64,000 nt of DNA, taken from positions 56,653-120,652 of the forward strand of contig CAZFLM010000013.1 of the NCBI GenBank assembly GCA_964519955.1, in the 5' to 3' direction. Position numbers and translations under genes: made by a program. Under the pieces are notes generated by a model. That model was not told the origin of the DNA. It did not search any database and was given only the letters and a program-made list of their open reading frames with translations. Of the stretch, positions 34,619 to 43,817 are shown piece by piece. Position 1 is the stretch's first letter; every line of letters starts with the position of its first letter. The stretch is from CAZFLM01 sp964519955 (lineage in GTDB: Bacteria; Armatimonadota; Chthonomonadetes; Chthonomonadales; CAJBBX01).

Positions 34619-35824
34619 ATGAGCAGTGCGATCCCTCGATGGACACACGCCGTGGCATGCCTGATGGCTCTCGTCGGCTCGACGGCGCCCCCCGCGCTCG
34701 CCGCGCCGGACACAGCGGCGGCAGCCTTCCGCCATGCCGACAACCTGCTGGCCCAGAACCCGGACGCGCCGCCGCTGCCCGGGCGCCCCTCGGGCGAGTT
34801 CTACGACCTGTGCGACGCGCGCGACGCCTATCTCGCTCTGGCGGCGCGGGGCAGCGATCCGGCCAGGGCGTACCGGGGCGCCGCGGAGGCCGAGAGACGC
34901 CTGGGCCACTACGACCAGGCCGCCGCCCTGCTGCGCCGCGCCATGAAGGCCGCGCCCGCCGACCATCGCGCCGAGCAGGACCTGGCCCGGCTCCAGCCCC
35001 TCCTCGACGCGCGTGCGGCCATCCGCAAGGTGCTCCCCGCCACCCGGACCATCACCCGCCTGCGCCTCTACCCGGTCGGCGGCACGCGGTACTGGGCAGT
35101 GCTCCACGGGCGAGCGGGCGAGAAGCTCGAGGGCCTCACTCAGCCGTCTGGCATGCGCCTGTCTCTGTTCACCGCGCCACCCAGCATCCGCCAGGTCGGC
35201 CCCGACATCCCGCTGGTTGACGCGCGCAGAGAAGGAGTGGCCCAAGACTACCGCGGCGTCGAATGTTGCGCCATCGACATGACGGGCGACGGCGTGCCCG
35301 AACTCGCGGTTCACGAACTGTCGTACGGCGGCTCGTGGAAGCCCTCGCAGATGGAGGTCTACGCCTGGCGCAACGGGCGCCTGGCCCGCATCCTCCAGGT
35401 ACAGAGCAGCCTGCCCGTGTGCCTGGAGGACATCGACCACAACGGGACCTACCAGGTGCGCAACCGCTACGAGATCGGCGGCGACATGTGCCACGCGGAG
35501 CAACCACGCTGGTCGGACGTGTACGCCTACCGAAACGGGCGGTTCGTCATCGCCAACCGCTCCTACCCGCGGGCCTTCGCCGAGTGGCCGGACGAACTGC
35601 GCAAGAAGCTCCGCAAGTACCCAGGAGACCCCGAGATCCGCGCCTACCTGTGCCTCGCCTACGAACTGACGGGCCAGAACAAGCGGGCGACGCCGCTTCG
35701 CAAGCGAGCAGCGGCATGGTTCCGCAGCGAGCTGGCGACCGACTCGGAACAGAACCGCCTTGCGCCGGGCGTGTTCAAGGCCACCATGCGCGAGCATCTG
35801 GCGGTCGTCAGAGGCAAGCGCTAA
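34619..35824 (+). CDS. Exported TPR protein with FG-GAP-like segment
   Basis: 401 aa. Signal peptide 1-29. A TPR pair (about 35-125; RGAAEAERRLGHYDQAAALLRRAM) precedes a beta region with AIDMTGDGVPELAVHEL, the Ca-binding DxTGDGxPEL pattern of FG-GAP/VCBS repeats. The C-terminus returns to a TPR-like helix pair. It probably mediates protein binding outside the cytoplasm; no specific function is evident. Cotranscribed with the DUF1593 gene. Confidence 0.75.
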   Translation: MSSAIPRWTHAVACLMALVGSTAPPALAAPDTAAAAFRHADNLLAQNPDAPPLPGRPSGEFYDLCDARDAYLALAARGSDPARAYRGAAEAERRLGHYDQAAALLRRAMKAAPADHRAEQDLARLQPLLDARAAIRKVLPATRTITRLRLYPVGGTRYWAVLHGRAGEKLEGLTQPSGMRLSLFTAPPSIRQVGPDIPLVDARREGVAQDYRGVECCAIDMTGDGVPELAVHELSYGGSWKPSQMEVYAWRNGRLARILQVQSSLPVCLEDIDHNGTYQVRNRYEIGGDMCHAEQPRWSDVYAYRNGRFVIANRSYPRAFAEWPDELRKKLRKYPGDPEIRAYLCLAYELTGQNKRATPLRKRAAAWFRSELATDSEQNRLAPGVFKATMREHLAVVRGKR

Positions 35825-35850
35825 GGAAGCCGCCAACGTCGTCGTGCTGT

Positions 35851-35891
35851 GCCGGCGCCCACTGCCCGCGAGCCATCGGCCGGGCGCCGGC
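35851..35891. terminator. Hairpin between convergent genes
   Basis: Perfect 10-bp arms GCCGGCGCCC/GGGCGCCGGC. The outer stops TAAGG and CCTTA are also inverted. Confidence 0.5.
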
Positions 35892-35935
35892 TCCAGCCCC
35901 CAAGTCCCAAGTCCCAGCCCCCGATCCCCGGCCCC

Positions 35936-36670
35936 TTACTTGCCCCCGCGCTTGTGCGAGAGGAGCCACTTGTACAGCTCGGGGTCGTCGTAGGCCTGGG
36001 TCCACGAGTCGTGGCCGGCTTCCGGGTAGATGGTGAACTTCGGGTCGCCGCCCGCCGCCTTCACCGCGTCCACCATCTCCTGGGAGCGCTGGATCGGCAC
36101 GGTGGTGTCCTTGCCGCCGTGGAACACCCAGATCGGCAGCTTGGCGATCTTCGCCGCCTCCTTCGGGTCGCCGCCGCCGCAGATGGGCGCGATGGCCGCG
36201 AACAGGTTCGGGTACTTGCACGCCGTGTCCCACGTGCCGAACCCGCCCATGCTCAGGCCGGTCAGGTAGATGCGTTCCTTGTCGACGCGGTACTTGGCGC
36301 AGATCTCGTCCAGCAGCCCCTTCACGAACTCCGGCTTCCACCCGTACTGCTTCGTCTGCGGCGAGACGAGGATGAACGGGAAGTCCGGCTGGCTCGCCAC
36401 GATCTTGGGCGGCCCGTGGACCTTCACCTTCTCCACGTCGGTGCCCGTCTCACCCGCCCCGTGCAGGAAGATCATCAGCGGCCAGCGCTTCTTGCTTGTC
36501 GCGTAGTCCTGCGGCAGGTAGAGCAGGTAGTCCATCGACACGTGGACAACGACATCGCGCTCCAGCGTCTGGGCCTGCTGGGCACCGGGTTCCTGGGCGC
36601 GGGCCGCCGGCATCAGCGCCAGCAGCGCCCCCGCCGCGATCGCCGCGCGCCAGCACGTTCGGTTCGTCAC
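35936..36670 (-). CDS. Exported alpha/beta-hydrolase (feruloyl/PHB-depolymerase-like esterase)
   Basis: 244 aa from a GTG start with GGAGGACAACC directly upstream. Signal peptide 1-26 (ARA-QE). Triad: Ser140 in GLSMGGFGTW, Asp188 in HGGKDTTVP, His220 in EAGHDSW. The oxyanion segment is FLHGAGETG. This arrangement (prolyl-oligopeptidase-like, peptidase-associated in glycan clusters) suits removal of acyl or feruloyl groups from polysaccharides. An ATG 34 codons upstream gives a non-signal-like N-terminus and was not used. Confidence 0.87.
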   Translation of the reverse strand: MTNRTCWRAAIAAGALLALMPAARAQEPGAQQAQTLERDVVVHVSMDYLLYLPQDYATSKKRWPLMIFLHGAGETGTDVEKVKVHGPPKIVASQPDFPFILVSPQTKQYGWKPEFVKGLLDEICAKYRVDKERIYLTGLSMGGFGTWDTACKYPNLFAAIAPICGGGDPKEAAKIAKLPIWVFHGGKDTTVPIQRSQEMVDAVKAAGGDPKFTIYPEAGHDSWTQAYDDPELYKWLLSHKRGGK

Positions 36671-36794
36671 GGTTGTCCTCCAGGCATCACGTTGCGGGCA
36701 GTAGTTCCAATCCTCACCGACCCCGAAGCGTCGGTGCGACAGCAGTATAGGGCGCGGGGCGCGGGGTGTCAAATGCGCCAGTGAAGGCCTCGCT

Positions 36795-37403
36795 CTACTC
36801 CTCGAACAGCGAGGCTACCGGGATCGTGAGGTCGGGGTAGAGACCGGAGGCGGCGGTCTGCGAGTTGGCGTAGACGCCGATCGTCTCCGGCGCCTCGCCA
36901 CCCAGGCGCAGCACCTCCACCGTCTCGGCCTCGGGGCTGACGATCCAGCACTCCCGCACGCCGATGCGGCTGTAGTCGGCGAGCTTGGCCTCCCGGGCGG
37001 AGCGCGTCTCGGAGGGAGAGAGGATCTCGACGACCAACTCCGGCGCCGCGACGAGCGGACCGGGGTCGGAGCGGCTCCCGCAGCGGGCGAGCTGCTCGTT
37101 CGAGACGAACAGCACATCCGGCTGGCGCACGCGGAGTGGATCGCGCTCGATCAGGACGTCACACGGAGCGACGATGGCGCGCCCAACGCCGGTCCGGCGG
37201 CCGAATGCGCGCAGATGCTCAGCGATCACCATCAGCACATCCTGGTGCAGCCTGGTCGGACTCGTCATGGAGATCCTCACACCGTCCACGATGTCGTACC
37301 GCTGCATCAACTCGCCCTCGGCCATGTACTCGTCCCACGTGAGCACGCAGGCAGGACGCCTGGCACGTTGCTGGGGCCTGGTTGTCGCTGCTGTCGCGGT
37401 CAT
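36795..37403 (-). CDS. Uma2 family endonuclease-like protein (second copy)
   Basis: 202 aa. Family pattern: LTWDEYMAEGELMQRYDIVDGVRISMTSPT, QPDVLFVS, ELVVEILSPSETRSAREAKLADYSRIGVRECWIVSPEAETVEVL. The PD-(D/E)xK core is complete (Asp in QPDVLF, Glu in VEILS, Lys in AKLADY). It is only distantly related to the copy at 8.6 kb. Confidence 0.88.
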   Translation of the reverse strand: MTATAATTRPQQRARRPACVLTWDEYMAEGELMQRYDIVDGVRISMTSPTRLHQDVLMVIAEHLRAFGRRTGVGRAIVAPCDVLIERDPLRVRQPDVLFVSNEQLARCGSRSDPGPLVAAPELVVEILSPSETRSAREAKLADYSRIGVRECWIVSPEAETVEVLRLGGEAPETIGVYANSQTAASGLYPDLTIPVASLFEE

Positions 37404-37492
37404 GTGGTCACCTCGGGCCTGCGCCAGAACGCCGCAGGGTCACCGTCCATTATGCCGTCTTGCGATCCAAGAAGCAAGGGCACTGCGCTCGC

Positions 37493-39724
37493 TCACCGCG
37501 CGCAGCGGAACCCATGCGGCGGAACGAACCAGATGAGCGGGTTGAGGCGGTAGAGGCTCGGCTGCGCCCCGGTGCCCGGCGCCATCTCGTAGAGCGGAAC
37601 GCGCCGCCCGGTCTCGGGACGGTAGTGCAGGAGCGATCCGCCCCACGGCAGGATGCAGTCGGCGTGTAGACGCCAGGCCAGGCTGACGGCGTCCATCGCA
37701 GTCGCGTTGCCGGCGGCCGACGAGGAGCCTGTAGCCGGGTACACGGTGTAGTTCGCCTCGCTCCCGTCGAGGGGGTCAGGCCCCCACAGGTGCGCACCGT
37801 TCAGGAACGCGCACACCGGGAACGTATAGGCGCGCAGATCGCGCGGCGCGGTGAGTTCCTCCCGGGCCTTCATCAGCTCATGCCATGTCATCGACCCGAT
37901 CAACTGCGGATCGCCGCCGCGGGACTGGATGAGCGAGACCTTGACCTTGCGGACGAGTTGCTCCACCTCCCACAGATTGGCAACCACGGTGAGCTGCTCC
38001 AGCGAAGGGCCGTCCGGAGCGCGCCGGTACATGCGGCCAAGCGTGTGCCCCAGCGCCGGGAAGTTGGTGCCCCACAGGTCCAGCGGGTCCTGCGTGGCCG
38101 GCGCCGGCTCGGGGGCATGGTCCATCATCACGAAGCGATCCACGGATGCGCCGGCGCCGGTGAGGCGGCCGACGACCCGGTCCCGAGCGCCGAACACCAC
38201 GTCGCGCACGCCGTAGGGGCTCACATCGAAGTCGCGCGATCCCACCGGCGCCAGGTGCGTGGGGTCTTGCCATCGATCCCAGATGCCCTCGGCCTCTTCC
38301 AGGAGCGTCTTGCGCGACCACTCTGCCAGCGGAAGCGAGTCCCTCGTCACGGCCTCCAGCGGAATCCATTTGCGCACGCCTGCCGCCGCTTCCCCGCGAG
38401 CCGCGCCCAATACGGCACGGTGCTTGGCCTTCACGCGTTCCCATGTCGCCGAGTGATCGGCGATGTACCGCTGCAGCCACTCCGGCCACTCGGCGCCCGC
38501 GCGCGGCCCCAACGCAGCCAGGCACCACTCGTACACGGTGGGCAGCCGCTTCCCCTGCCACCGAGCGTACGCCGCGGCCCCCTCGTACGGCACCCCCAGC
38601 ACCGGCAGGTTCGCAACGCCGGGAGGGAACGGATCGCCGTCGGGCTCCCACCCGAGCGGGAAGTAGGCTTGGCGACGGCGATCGTCCCTCGGCAGCGTGC
38701 TCCAGAACGTCAGGTAGCGCTGATTCGTCACCTGATCCCTGTCCATCCGGAAGGGAGCCACACATGCTACGCGATCCCGCTCCATCTCCACGCGCGTGCT
38801 TGAGGCCTCTTCCGCGACGTCGAAGACGTTCTTGGCAGCCAACACCAGGTCGACCTGCTGACCGAACCAGGCCGCCGGCAGCACCACGGGCCCGCCGGGC
38901 ACGTCCACCATCTCGTCCACCGCCTCCGCCTTCGGCTTCTCCTCCTCTGAGCTTGAACCGTCCGTGTCCCTACGCACGTTCAGCCGCGCCTCGAACGGCC
39001 CCTCGGGCGTGGGAACCGGAACCACGCAGCCCGTCGCCCGGTTCAGGCTCTCGAAGGTCACGAACTCCTTCGCAGCCGCCGAGCCACCACGGCCCAGCAC
39101 CATCCCAACGGCCATCCCGTCAGGGCCTGTCACCACCGCGCCCGCCGGCACGTCCTCCACAGGCGCCGCGAAGGGCAGCATCGCCGCGGGCGACTTCGAG
39201 CGCTCCTTCGGCAACTCGCCCAACGCCGCGTGACGGTACTGCACCGGGCCGAACTTGCCTCCCTCGCCGAGGGGAGCGCACACCACCATCAACTCGTCGC
39301 CAGGCTTCAGCGTGTCCGGAAGCAGCGTGCGGAGGGCCGGCACGTGTACGCCATGCGCCTTCACCTGAACCAGCCCGCCGTCGTAGTCCGCCGCGATCCT
39401 CGGGTTGACGGCCTTCGCCACCGCCTCGCCCGTGCCGGGGCGCAGCGTCACCGAGACGCTCAGCGTCCCCTTCCCGTCCTCCAGCACCAGCATGCTCGAC
39501 GGGAACAGCACGTAGCCATCGCAGCGGAGGACGAAGCCATTGCCGCGCCGCACCGTCTGCGTGCCGTCCTTCTGCGTGATCGTCACTGTGACGCCGACCA
39601 GCGCCGTCTGCGCCGGCCCGACGTGCGGCCCCTTCTCGAACGCCTTCAGTGTCTCCGCGCTCTGGCAGAGGCCGGCGTGCGGCAGCACCGACAGCAGCAG
39701 GACCATACAAGCAGCACAACGCAT
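37493..39724 (-). CDS. Exported fusion: degenerate trypsin-like domain plus FGE-sulfatase domain
   Basis: 743 aa, signal peptide 1-21. Residues 40-235 follow an HtrA/trypsin outline (RRGNGFVLRCDGYVLFPSSML where active enzymes have GYIVTNxHV, and PAGAVVTGPDGMAVGMVLG where they have GNSGGP), so the catalytic His and Ser appear lost. From about 272 there is an FGE-sulfatase (SUMF1-like) domain: EMVDVPGG, FRMDRDQVTNQRYLTFW, YEGAAAYARWQGKRLPTVYEWCLAALG and the closing HGFRCAR, with a large insert between. No FGE copper-binding Cys pair was found. Start by an AAGGAGG box. A longer upstream reading overlaps the next gene and was rejected. Confidence 0.82.
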   Translation of the reverse strand: MRCAACMVLLLSVLPHAGLCQSAETLKAFEKGPHVGPAQTALVGVTVTITQKDGTQTVRRGNGFVLRCDGYVLFPSSMLVLEDGKGTLSVSVTLRPGTGEAVAKAVNPRIAADYDGGLVQVKAHGVHVPALRTLLPDTLKPGDELMVVCAPLGEGGKFGPVQYRHAALGELPKERSKSPAAMLPFAAPVEDVPAGAVVTGPDGMAVGMVLGRGGSAAAKEFVTFESLNRATGCVVPVPTPEGPFEARLNVRRDTDGSSSEEEKPKAEAVDEMVDVPGGPVVLPAAWFGQQVDLVLAAKNVFDVAEEASSTRVEMERDRVACVAPFRMDRDQVTNQRYLTFWSTLPRDDRRRQAYFPLGWEPDGDPFPPGVANLPVLGVPYEGAAAYARWQGKRLPTVYEWCLAALGPRAGAEWPEWLQRYIADHSATWERVKAKHRAVLGAARGEAAAGVRKWIPLEAVTRDSLPLAEWSRKTLLEEAEGIWDRWQDPTHLAPVGSRDFDVSPYGVRDVVFGARDRVVGRLTGAGASVDRFVMMDHAPEPAPATQDPLDLWGTNFPALGHTLGRMYRRAPDGPSLEQLTVVANLWEVEQLVRKVKVSLIQSRGGDPQLIGSMTWHELMKAREELTAPRDLRAYTFPVCAFLNGAHLWGPDPLDGSEANYTVYPATGSSSAAGNATAMDAVSLAWRLHADCILPWGGSLLHYRPETGRRVPLYEMAPGTGAQPSLYRLNPLIWFVPPHGFRCAR

Positions 39725-39904
39725 CGCGACGCCCTCCTTTCGGCCCCACTCTGTCCCCAACGATCCAAGGGCGCTCTTGTGACACCACCGGCCACCGCTA
39801 ACCGTCAGCTTCTGCTTCCGCGCGGGGCGGCAAACTCCTGCCCCGTCACCGCACAGGTGCCTGGGCGGTCTGTGTTGAAATACCGTGCAAAGGAGCCCAC
39901 GCCC

Positions 39905-41293
39905 ATGCTGCACGCCGCCATCATCCTGGCCGCCCTGACGCAGCCGCAAGGGAGCCCGCCCGCCATGCCCACCAGAGCACCCAAGCCCGCGCCCATCCTG
40001 CGCGTCTCCGCGAACAAACGGTTCCTGCAGTACGCCAACGGGAAGCCCTTCTTCTACCTGGGCGACACCGCCTGGGAGCTGTTCCACCGCCTGAACCGGG
40101 AGGACGCCGACAAGTACCTCACGGAGCGCGCCAGGCAGGGGTTCACGGTCATTCAGGCCGTCGTGCTGGCCGAGCACGGCTTCGACCATCCGAACACCTA
40201 CGGAGCCCTCCCGCTGCTGGACAACGATCCCACGAAGCCGAACGAAGCCTACTTCGAACACGTGGACACCATCGTCCGCAAGGCTGAGTCGCTGGGCATG
40301 TACATTGGGATGCTGCCGACGTGGGGAGACAAGTGGAACAAGAAGTGGGGTGCGGGGCCGGAGGTGTTCACCCCTGCCAACGCGCGCGCCTACGGGGAGT
40401 TCCTCGGCAGGCGTTACCGCGACCGGGCGATCATCTGGATCCTCGGCGGCGACCGTCCGATCGACAAGCCGGAGCAGCGCGCGATCATCGACGCCATGGC
40501 CGAGGGGCTCCGGGCCGGCGACGGCGGGCGCCACCTGATGACGTTCCACCCATGCGGCCAGCGCACCTCGGCCGAGTGGTTCCAGGATACGCCGTGGCTC
40601 AGCTTCAACATGCTGCAGTCGGGCCACACGTTCAACCGCGACAACTACCGCAGCATCGCCGAGGACTACGCACGCACGCCGACGAAGCCCTGCCTCGATG
40701 GGGAGCCCGGCTACGAGGACCATCCGTCCGGCTTCGCCCCGAAGAACGGCTACATGGACGCCTATGAGACGCGCAAGTTCGCCTACTGGGCGGTGTTCGC
40801 GGGGGCGCTCGGCCACACCTACGGCTGCCACGACATCTGGCAGTTCCTCTCGCCCGCCTACCCGCCGGTGACCTGGGCGCGCACGCCCTGGCCCGAGGCC
40901 CTGGTGCTGCCCGGCGCGCGACAGGTGGGCTTCGTCCGCAAGCTCATGCTCTCGCGCCCGTTCCTCACCCGCGTGCCGGACCAGTCGCTCATCGTGGGCG
41001 ACGCCGGATCGGGGACGGACCACGTGCAGGCCACGCGGGCCTCGGACGGGTCGTACGCCATGGTCTACTTCGCATCGGGCAAGCCCGCCGAGATCGACCT
41101 GGCGAAGCTCTCCGGCGCGCGGGCGATTGCGTGGTGGTTCGACCCGCGCACCGGCGAGGCGAAGAAGGCCGGTGAGTACACCACGGGCAAGGCAGCGCGC
41201 TTCGAGCCGCCGACATCGGGCCAGGGCTGCGACTGGGTGCTGGTGCTGGACGACGCGGCCAAGGGCTTCAAGGCGCCGGGCCAGGTCAGGTAG
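39905..41293 (+). CDS. DUF4038 apiosidase-like glycoside hydrolase (GH140 type)
   Basis: 462 aa. A (beta/alpha)8 catalytic domain starts at about 33 (RFLQYANGKPFFYLGDTAWELFHRL). The likely catalytic pair is Asp183 in WILGGDRP and Glu267 in CLDGEPGYE. The C-terminal DUF5060/collagen-binding-like beta domain (MVYFASGKPAEIDL) is present. GH140 removes apiose side chains of rhamnogalacturonan II. The N-terminal leader is short and weakly hydrophobic. Start by an AAGGAG box. The amidohydrolase follows 28 bp downstream. Confidence 0.87.
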   Translation: MLHAAIILAALTQPQGSPPAMPTRAPKPAPILRVSANKRFLQYANGKPFFYLGDTAWELFHRLNREDADKYLTERARQGFTVIQAVVLAEHGFDHPNTYGALPLLDNDPTKPNEAYFEHVDTIVRKAESLGMYIGMLPTWGDKWNKKWGAGPEVFTPANARAYGEFLGRRYRDRAIIWILGGDRPIDKPEQRAIIDAMAEGLRAGDGGRHLMTFHPCGQRTSAEWFQDTPWLSFNMLQSGHTFNRDNYRSIAEDYARTPTKPCLDGEPGYEDHPSGFAPKNGYMDAYETRKFAYWAVFAGALGHTYGCHDIWQFLSPAYPPVTWARTPWPEALVLPGARQVGFVRKLMLSRPFLTRVPDQSLIVGDAGSGTDHVQATRASDGSYAMVYFASGKPAEIDLAKLSGARAIAWWFDPRTGEAKKAGEYTTGKAARFEPPTSGQGCDWVLVLDDAAKGFKAPGQVR

Positions 41294-41320
41294 GCCCCAA
41301 CGAAGGGAGGCTGGCGCACG

Positions 41321-42649
41321 ATGTCGAGCAACTGGCAGGAGACGATCCGGCAGACGGTCGAGCAGACGCCGTTCATCGACACGCACGAGCACCTGGTGGA
41401 GGAGGAGCGCCGCACGAACTGGCAGCCGCACCCGCTGCTGCCCTGCGACGACTGGGCGCTGCTCCTGAGCCACTACCTCGACTCGGACATGCGCGTGGCG
41501 GGGATGAGCGCGGACGAGTTCCAGCGGCTGATGGAGCCCGGTGCAGCCCCGCAGGCGAAGTGGCGCATCCTGGCGCCGTTCTGGCCCGCGGTGAAGCACA
41601 CCGGCTACGGCCAGGCGGTGCGCATCGCCATCCGGAAGCTGTATGGGATCGAGGAGCTATCCGGCGAGACGGTCGCGGCGGTCGATGAGGCGTACCGTGC
41701 AACCGTGAAGCCCGGCTTCTACCGCACGGTCCTGCGTGATCGCGGGGGCATCGAGGCGTGCCAGGTGAACTCGCTGGAGGGCCCGTTCGCCGAGACGCGG
41801 CAGCCCGATCTGCTGCTGCAGGATCTCTCGATCATCCACTTCAGCCCCTACACGGCAGGCGACCTGGGCAAGCTGGGCGAGCCGTTCGGCCTGCCCCTGC
41901 GCGACGTGGACGACTACCACCGGGTGATCGACGCGTGGTTCGAGAAGTACGGCCCCTACGCCGTCGCGGTGAAGAGCCAGGCCGCGTACTGGCGCGGGCT
42001 CGACTACGACGACGTTCCAGCCGAAGACGCGGCGCTCATCTTGCGCAAGGCGCTCGACGGCGACCCGCTCACCGACGCGGAGCGGAAGGCGCTCGACGAC
42101 CACGCATTCTGGCACGCCGTGCGGAAGGCGACCGAGTACGGGCTGCCGGTGAAGCTGCACACGGGCTACTACGCGGGCTGCGACTCGATGCCCCTCGGCC
42201 GGCTGGCGGCGAACCCGGCGCAGGCGTGCGAGCTGTGCCGCCGCTCGCCGGACACGCGCTTCGTGTTCATGCACATCGGCTACCCATTCCAGGACCAGAT
42301 GATCGCGCTCGCGAAGCAGTGGACCAACGCCACGATCGACATGTGCTGGGCGTGGATCATGAATCCGTCGGCCTGCGAGCGCTTCGTGCGCGACTTCCTG
42401 ATGACGGCGCCGGCGAGCAAGCTGCTCACGTTCGGCGGCGACTACATCCCGGTGGAGCCCGTGGTGGGGCACGCGGCCCTCGCGCGGCGGGGGCTTGCGA
42501 GGGCGCTTGCGCGGCTCGTCGAGGAGGGCTGGCTGGCCGGCGAGGAGGCCGTGGCGCTGGTCGAGCCGCTCATGCGGGGCAACGCGCGGCGGCTGTTCCG
42601 CATGGACGAGAAGGTGGCGGAGATGCAGCGCGCGCCGTGGCTGGAGTGA
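41321..42649 (+). CDS. Amidohydrolase family protein (uronate isomerase-like)
   Basis: 442 aa metal-dependent TIM barrel, cytoplasmic. Metal ligands are visible: DTHEHL (Asp20, His22, His24), Lys218 in VAVKSQAAY, His280 in VKLHTGY, His318 in FMHIGYP, Asp374 in FGGDYIP. Large amidohydrolase_2 proteins of this type occur with glycan-degradation genes and include uronate-isomerase relatives. Cotranscribed with the apiosidase-like gene. Confidence 0.87.
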   Translation: MSSNWQETIRQTVEQTPFIDTHEHLVEEERRTNWQPHPLLPCDDWALLLSHYLDSDMRVAGMSADEFQRLMEPGAAPQAKWRILAPFWPAVKHTGYGQAVRIAIRKLYGIEELSGETVAAVDEAYRATVKPGFYRTVLRDRGGIEACQVNSLEGPFAETRQPDLLLQDLSIIHFSPYTAGDLGKLGEPFGLPLRDVDDYHRVIDAWFEKYGPYAVAVKSQAAYWRGLDYDDVPAEDAALILRKALDGDPLTDAERKALDDHAFWHAVRKATEYGLPVKLHTGYYAGCDSMPLGRLAANPAQACELCRRSPDTRFVFMHIGYPFQDQMIALAKQWTNATIDMCWAWIMNPSACERFVRDFLMTAPASKLLTFGGDYIPVEPVVGHAALARRGLARALARLVEEGWLAGEEAVALVEPLMRGNARRLFRMDEKVAEMQRAPWLE

Positions 42650-42698
42650 GCACCGCCTGGCCGGCAAGAGGGGCAGCCAGGGGAGCACGCGCGTGGTG

Positions 42699-42723
42699 GT
42701 AGGATGGGCCTCCGTGCCCGTCC
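42699..42723. repeat. Copy of the GGATGGGC-CTCCGT-GCCCGTCC hairpin without MITE ends
   Basis: The same hairpin core as in the 79-bp elements, with the flanks only partly similar (GCACGCGCGTGGTGGT on the left). It lies between convergent genes. Confidence 0.6.
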
Positions 42724-42755
42724 AGCGCAGTCCGTCAACAGGACGCCCCCACAGA

Positions 42756-43733
42756 CTACGCTCCCGACGGCGAGCGGTCCTTCGGCCGCGGGATGATCTC
42801 CTTGGCCGGGGGCGGGCCGCCGTGCCGCTCGAACTGGTGGACTTGCTCGGCCTCGAAGGGCTCCGTGTGAAGCGAGATTTCCACGTTCGGCAGCCTCTCG
42901 CGGATCAGATCCTCGATGCGCTCGGTCAGATCGTGGGCCTCGAGCAGTGTGAGGTTGTCGTCCATCATCACATGCGCGTCGATGAGGCGCGACGAGCCGG
43001 ACTTGCGGCTGCGCAGCTTGTGATATCCGCGCACGCCCGTCGAGGAGTCCAGGATCTCGCGCACCACGGTGAGATCGGTGTCGGGGAGCTGCTTGTCGAG
43101 GAGGGGCTCCATCGCGCTGCGGCTGAGGACCCACGCGGCGTGGAGGATCACCAGCGCGACGACGATGGCGACGATGGGGTCGAGGATCGCCCAGCCCGTG
43201 ATCCGGGCCAGGATCAGACCCACCATGACCCCCGCCGAGGTGAGCACGTCGGTGCGCAGGTGCTCGCCGTCCGCCTTCAGCGCCAGCGAGTCGGTCGCAT
43301 CCGCCACTCGGAAGAGGTAGCGCGCGACGAGGACGTTGGCGCCTGCCGAGATGCCCATCACGACGATGCCGGCCTCGAGGTGGGCGATGGGCACCTGCGT
43401 GATGAGCTTCTCGATGGCCTCGTAGATGATGTAGCCTGCCGCAGCGAAGATGAGCAGCGCCTCGGCGAGGCCGGAGACGCTCTCGATCTTCCCGTGCCCG
43501 TACGGGTGGTCCTCGTCGGCCGGCCGATCGGAGACGCGCACGGAGAAGAACGCGATGAACGAGGCGAGCAGGTCCGACGCCGAGTGCAAGGCCTCGGACA
43601 CGACGCTGACCGACCCCGACAGGACGCCCGCAACGAGCTTGAGCAGGACGAGGGTCGTGTTGGAATAAATGGAAACGCGGGCGGCGCGCACCTTCGCGTG
43701 CACGACCCCGTTGGTGGAGGTGCTGGTTGTCAT
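42756..43733 (-). CDS. Cation diffusion facilitator (CDF) metal efflux transporter
   Basis: 325 aa, six membrane helices in the first 210 residues. The metal site is HSASD (His50, Asp54) on helix 2 and HLRTD (His158, Asp162) on helix 5, an HD-HD pattern that in CDF proteins goes with zinc, iron or broader divalent export. HPYGHGK follows helix 2. The C-terminal ferredoxin-like domain contains DAHVMMDDNLTLLEAHDL. It exports divalent cations in exchange for protons. Monocistronic. Confidence 0.93.
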   Translation of the reverse strand: MTTSTSTNGVVHAKVRAARVSIYSNTTLVLLKLVAGVLSGSVSVVSEALHSASDLLASFIAFFSVRVSDRPADEDHPYGHGKIESVSGLAEALLIFAAAGYIIYEAIEKLITQVPIAHLEAGIVVMGISAGANVLVARYLFRVADATDSLALKADGEHLRTDVLTSAGVMVGLILARITGWAILDPIVAIVVALVILHAAWVLSRSAMEPLLDKQLPDTDLTVVREILDSSTGVRGYHKLRSRKSGSSRLIDAHVMMDDNLTLLEAHDLTERIEDLIRERLPNVEISLHTEPFEAEQVHQFERHGGPPPAKEIIPRPKDRSPSGA

Positions 43734-43782
43734 GGCACGTCCATCCTAACACAAGACGCCCAGATTCTCAAGCAACCCCCCA

Positions 43783-43814
43783 CTTGCCACTTTGCACTTG
43801 CCACTTGTCACTGC
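43783..43814. repeat. Short tandem repeat (ACTTGCCACTT units)
   Basis: CACTTGCCACTT, GCACTTGCCACTT, GTCACT in direct succession directly before the stop of the leftward rsmG gene. Confidence 0.6.
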
Positions 43815-43817
43815 CCT

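Noticed and set aside
39725..41599. Upstream extension of the FGE-like protein to 1368 residues
   Set aside because: The extension runs antisense through the apiosidase gene, and the signal peptide plus ribosome site support the shorter start.
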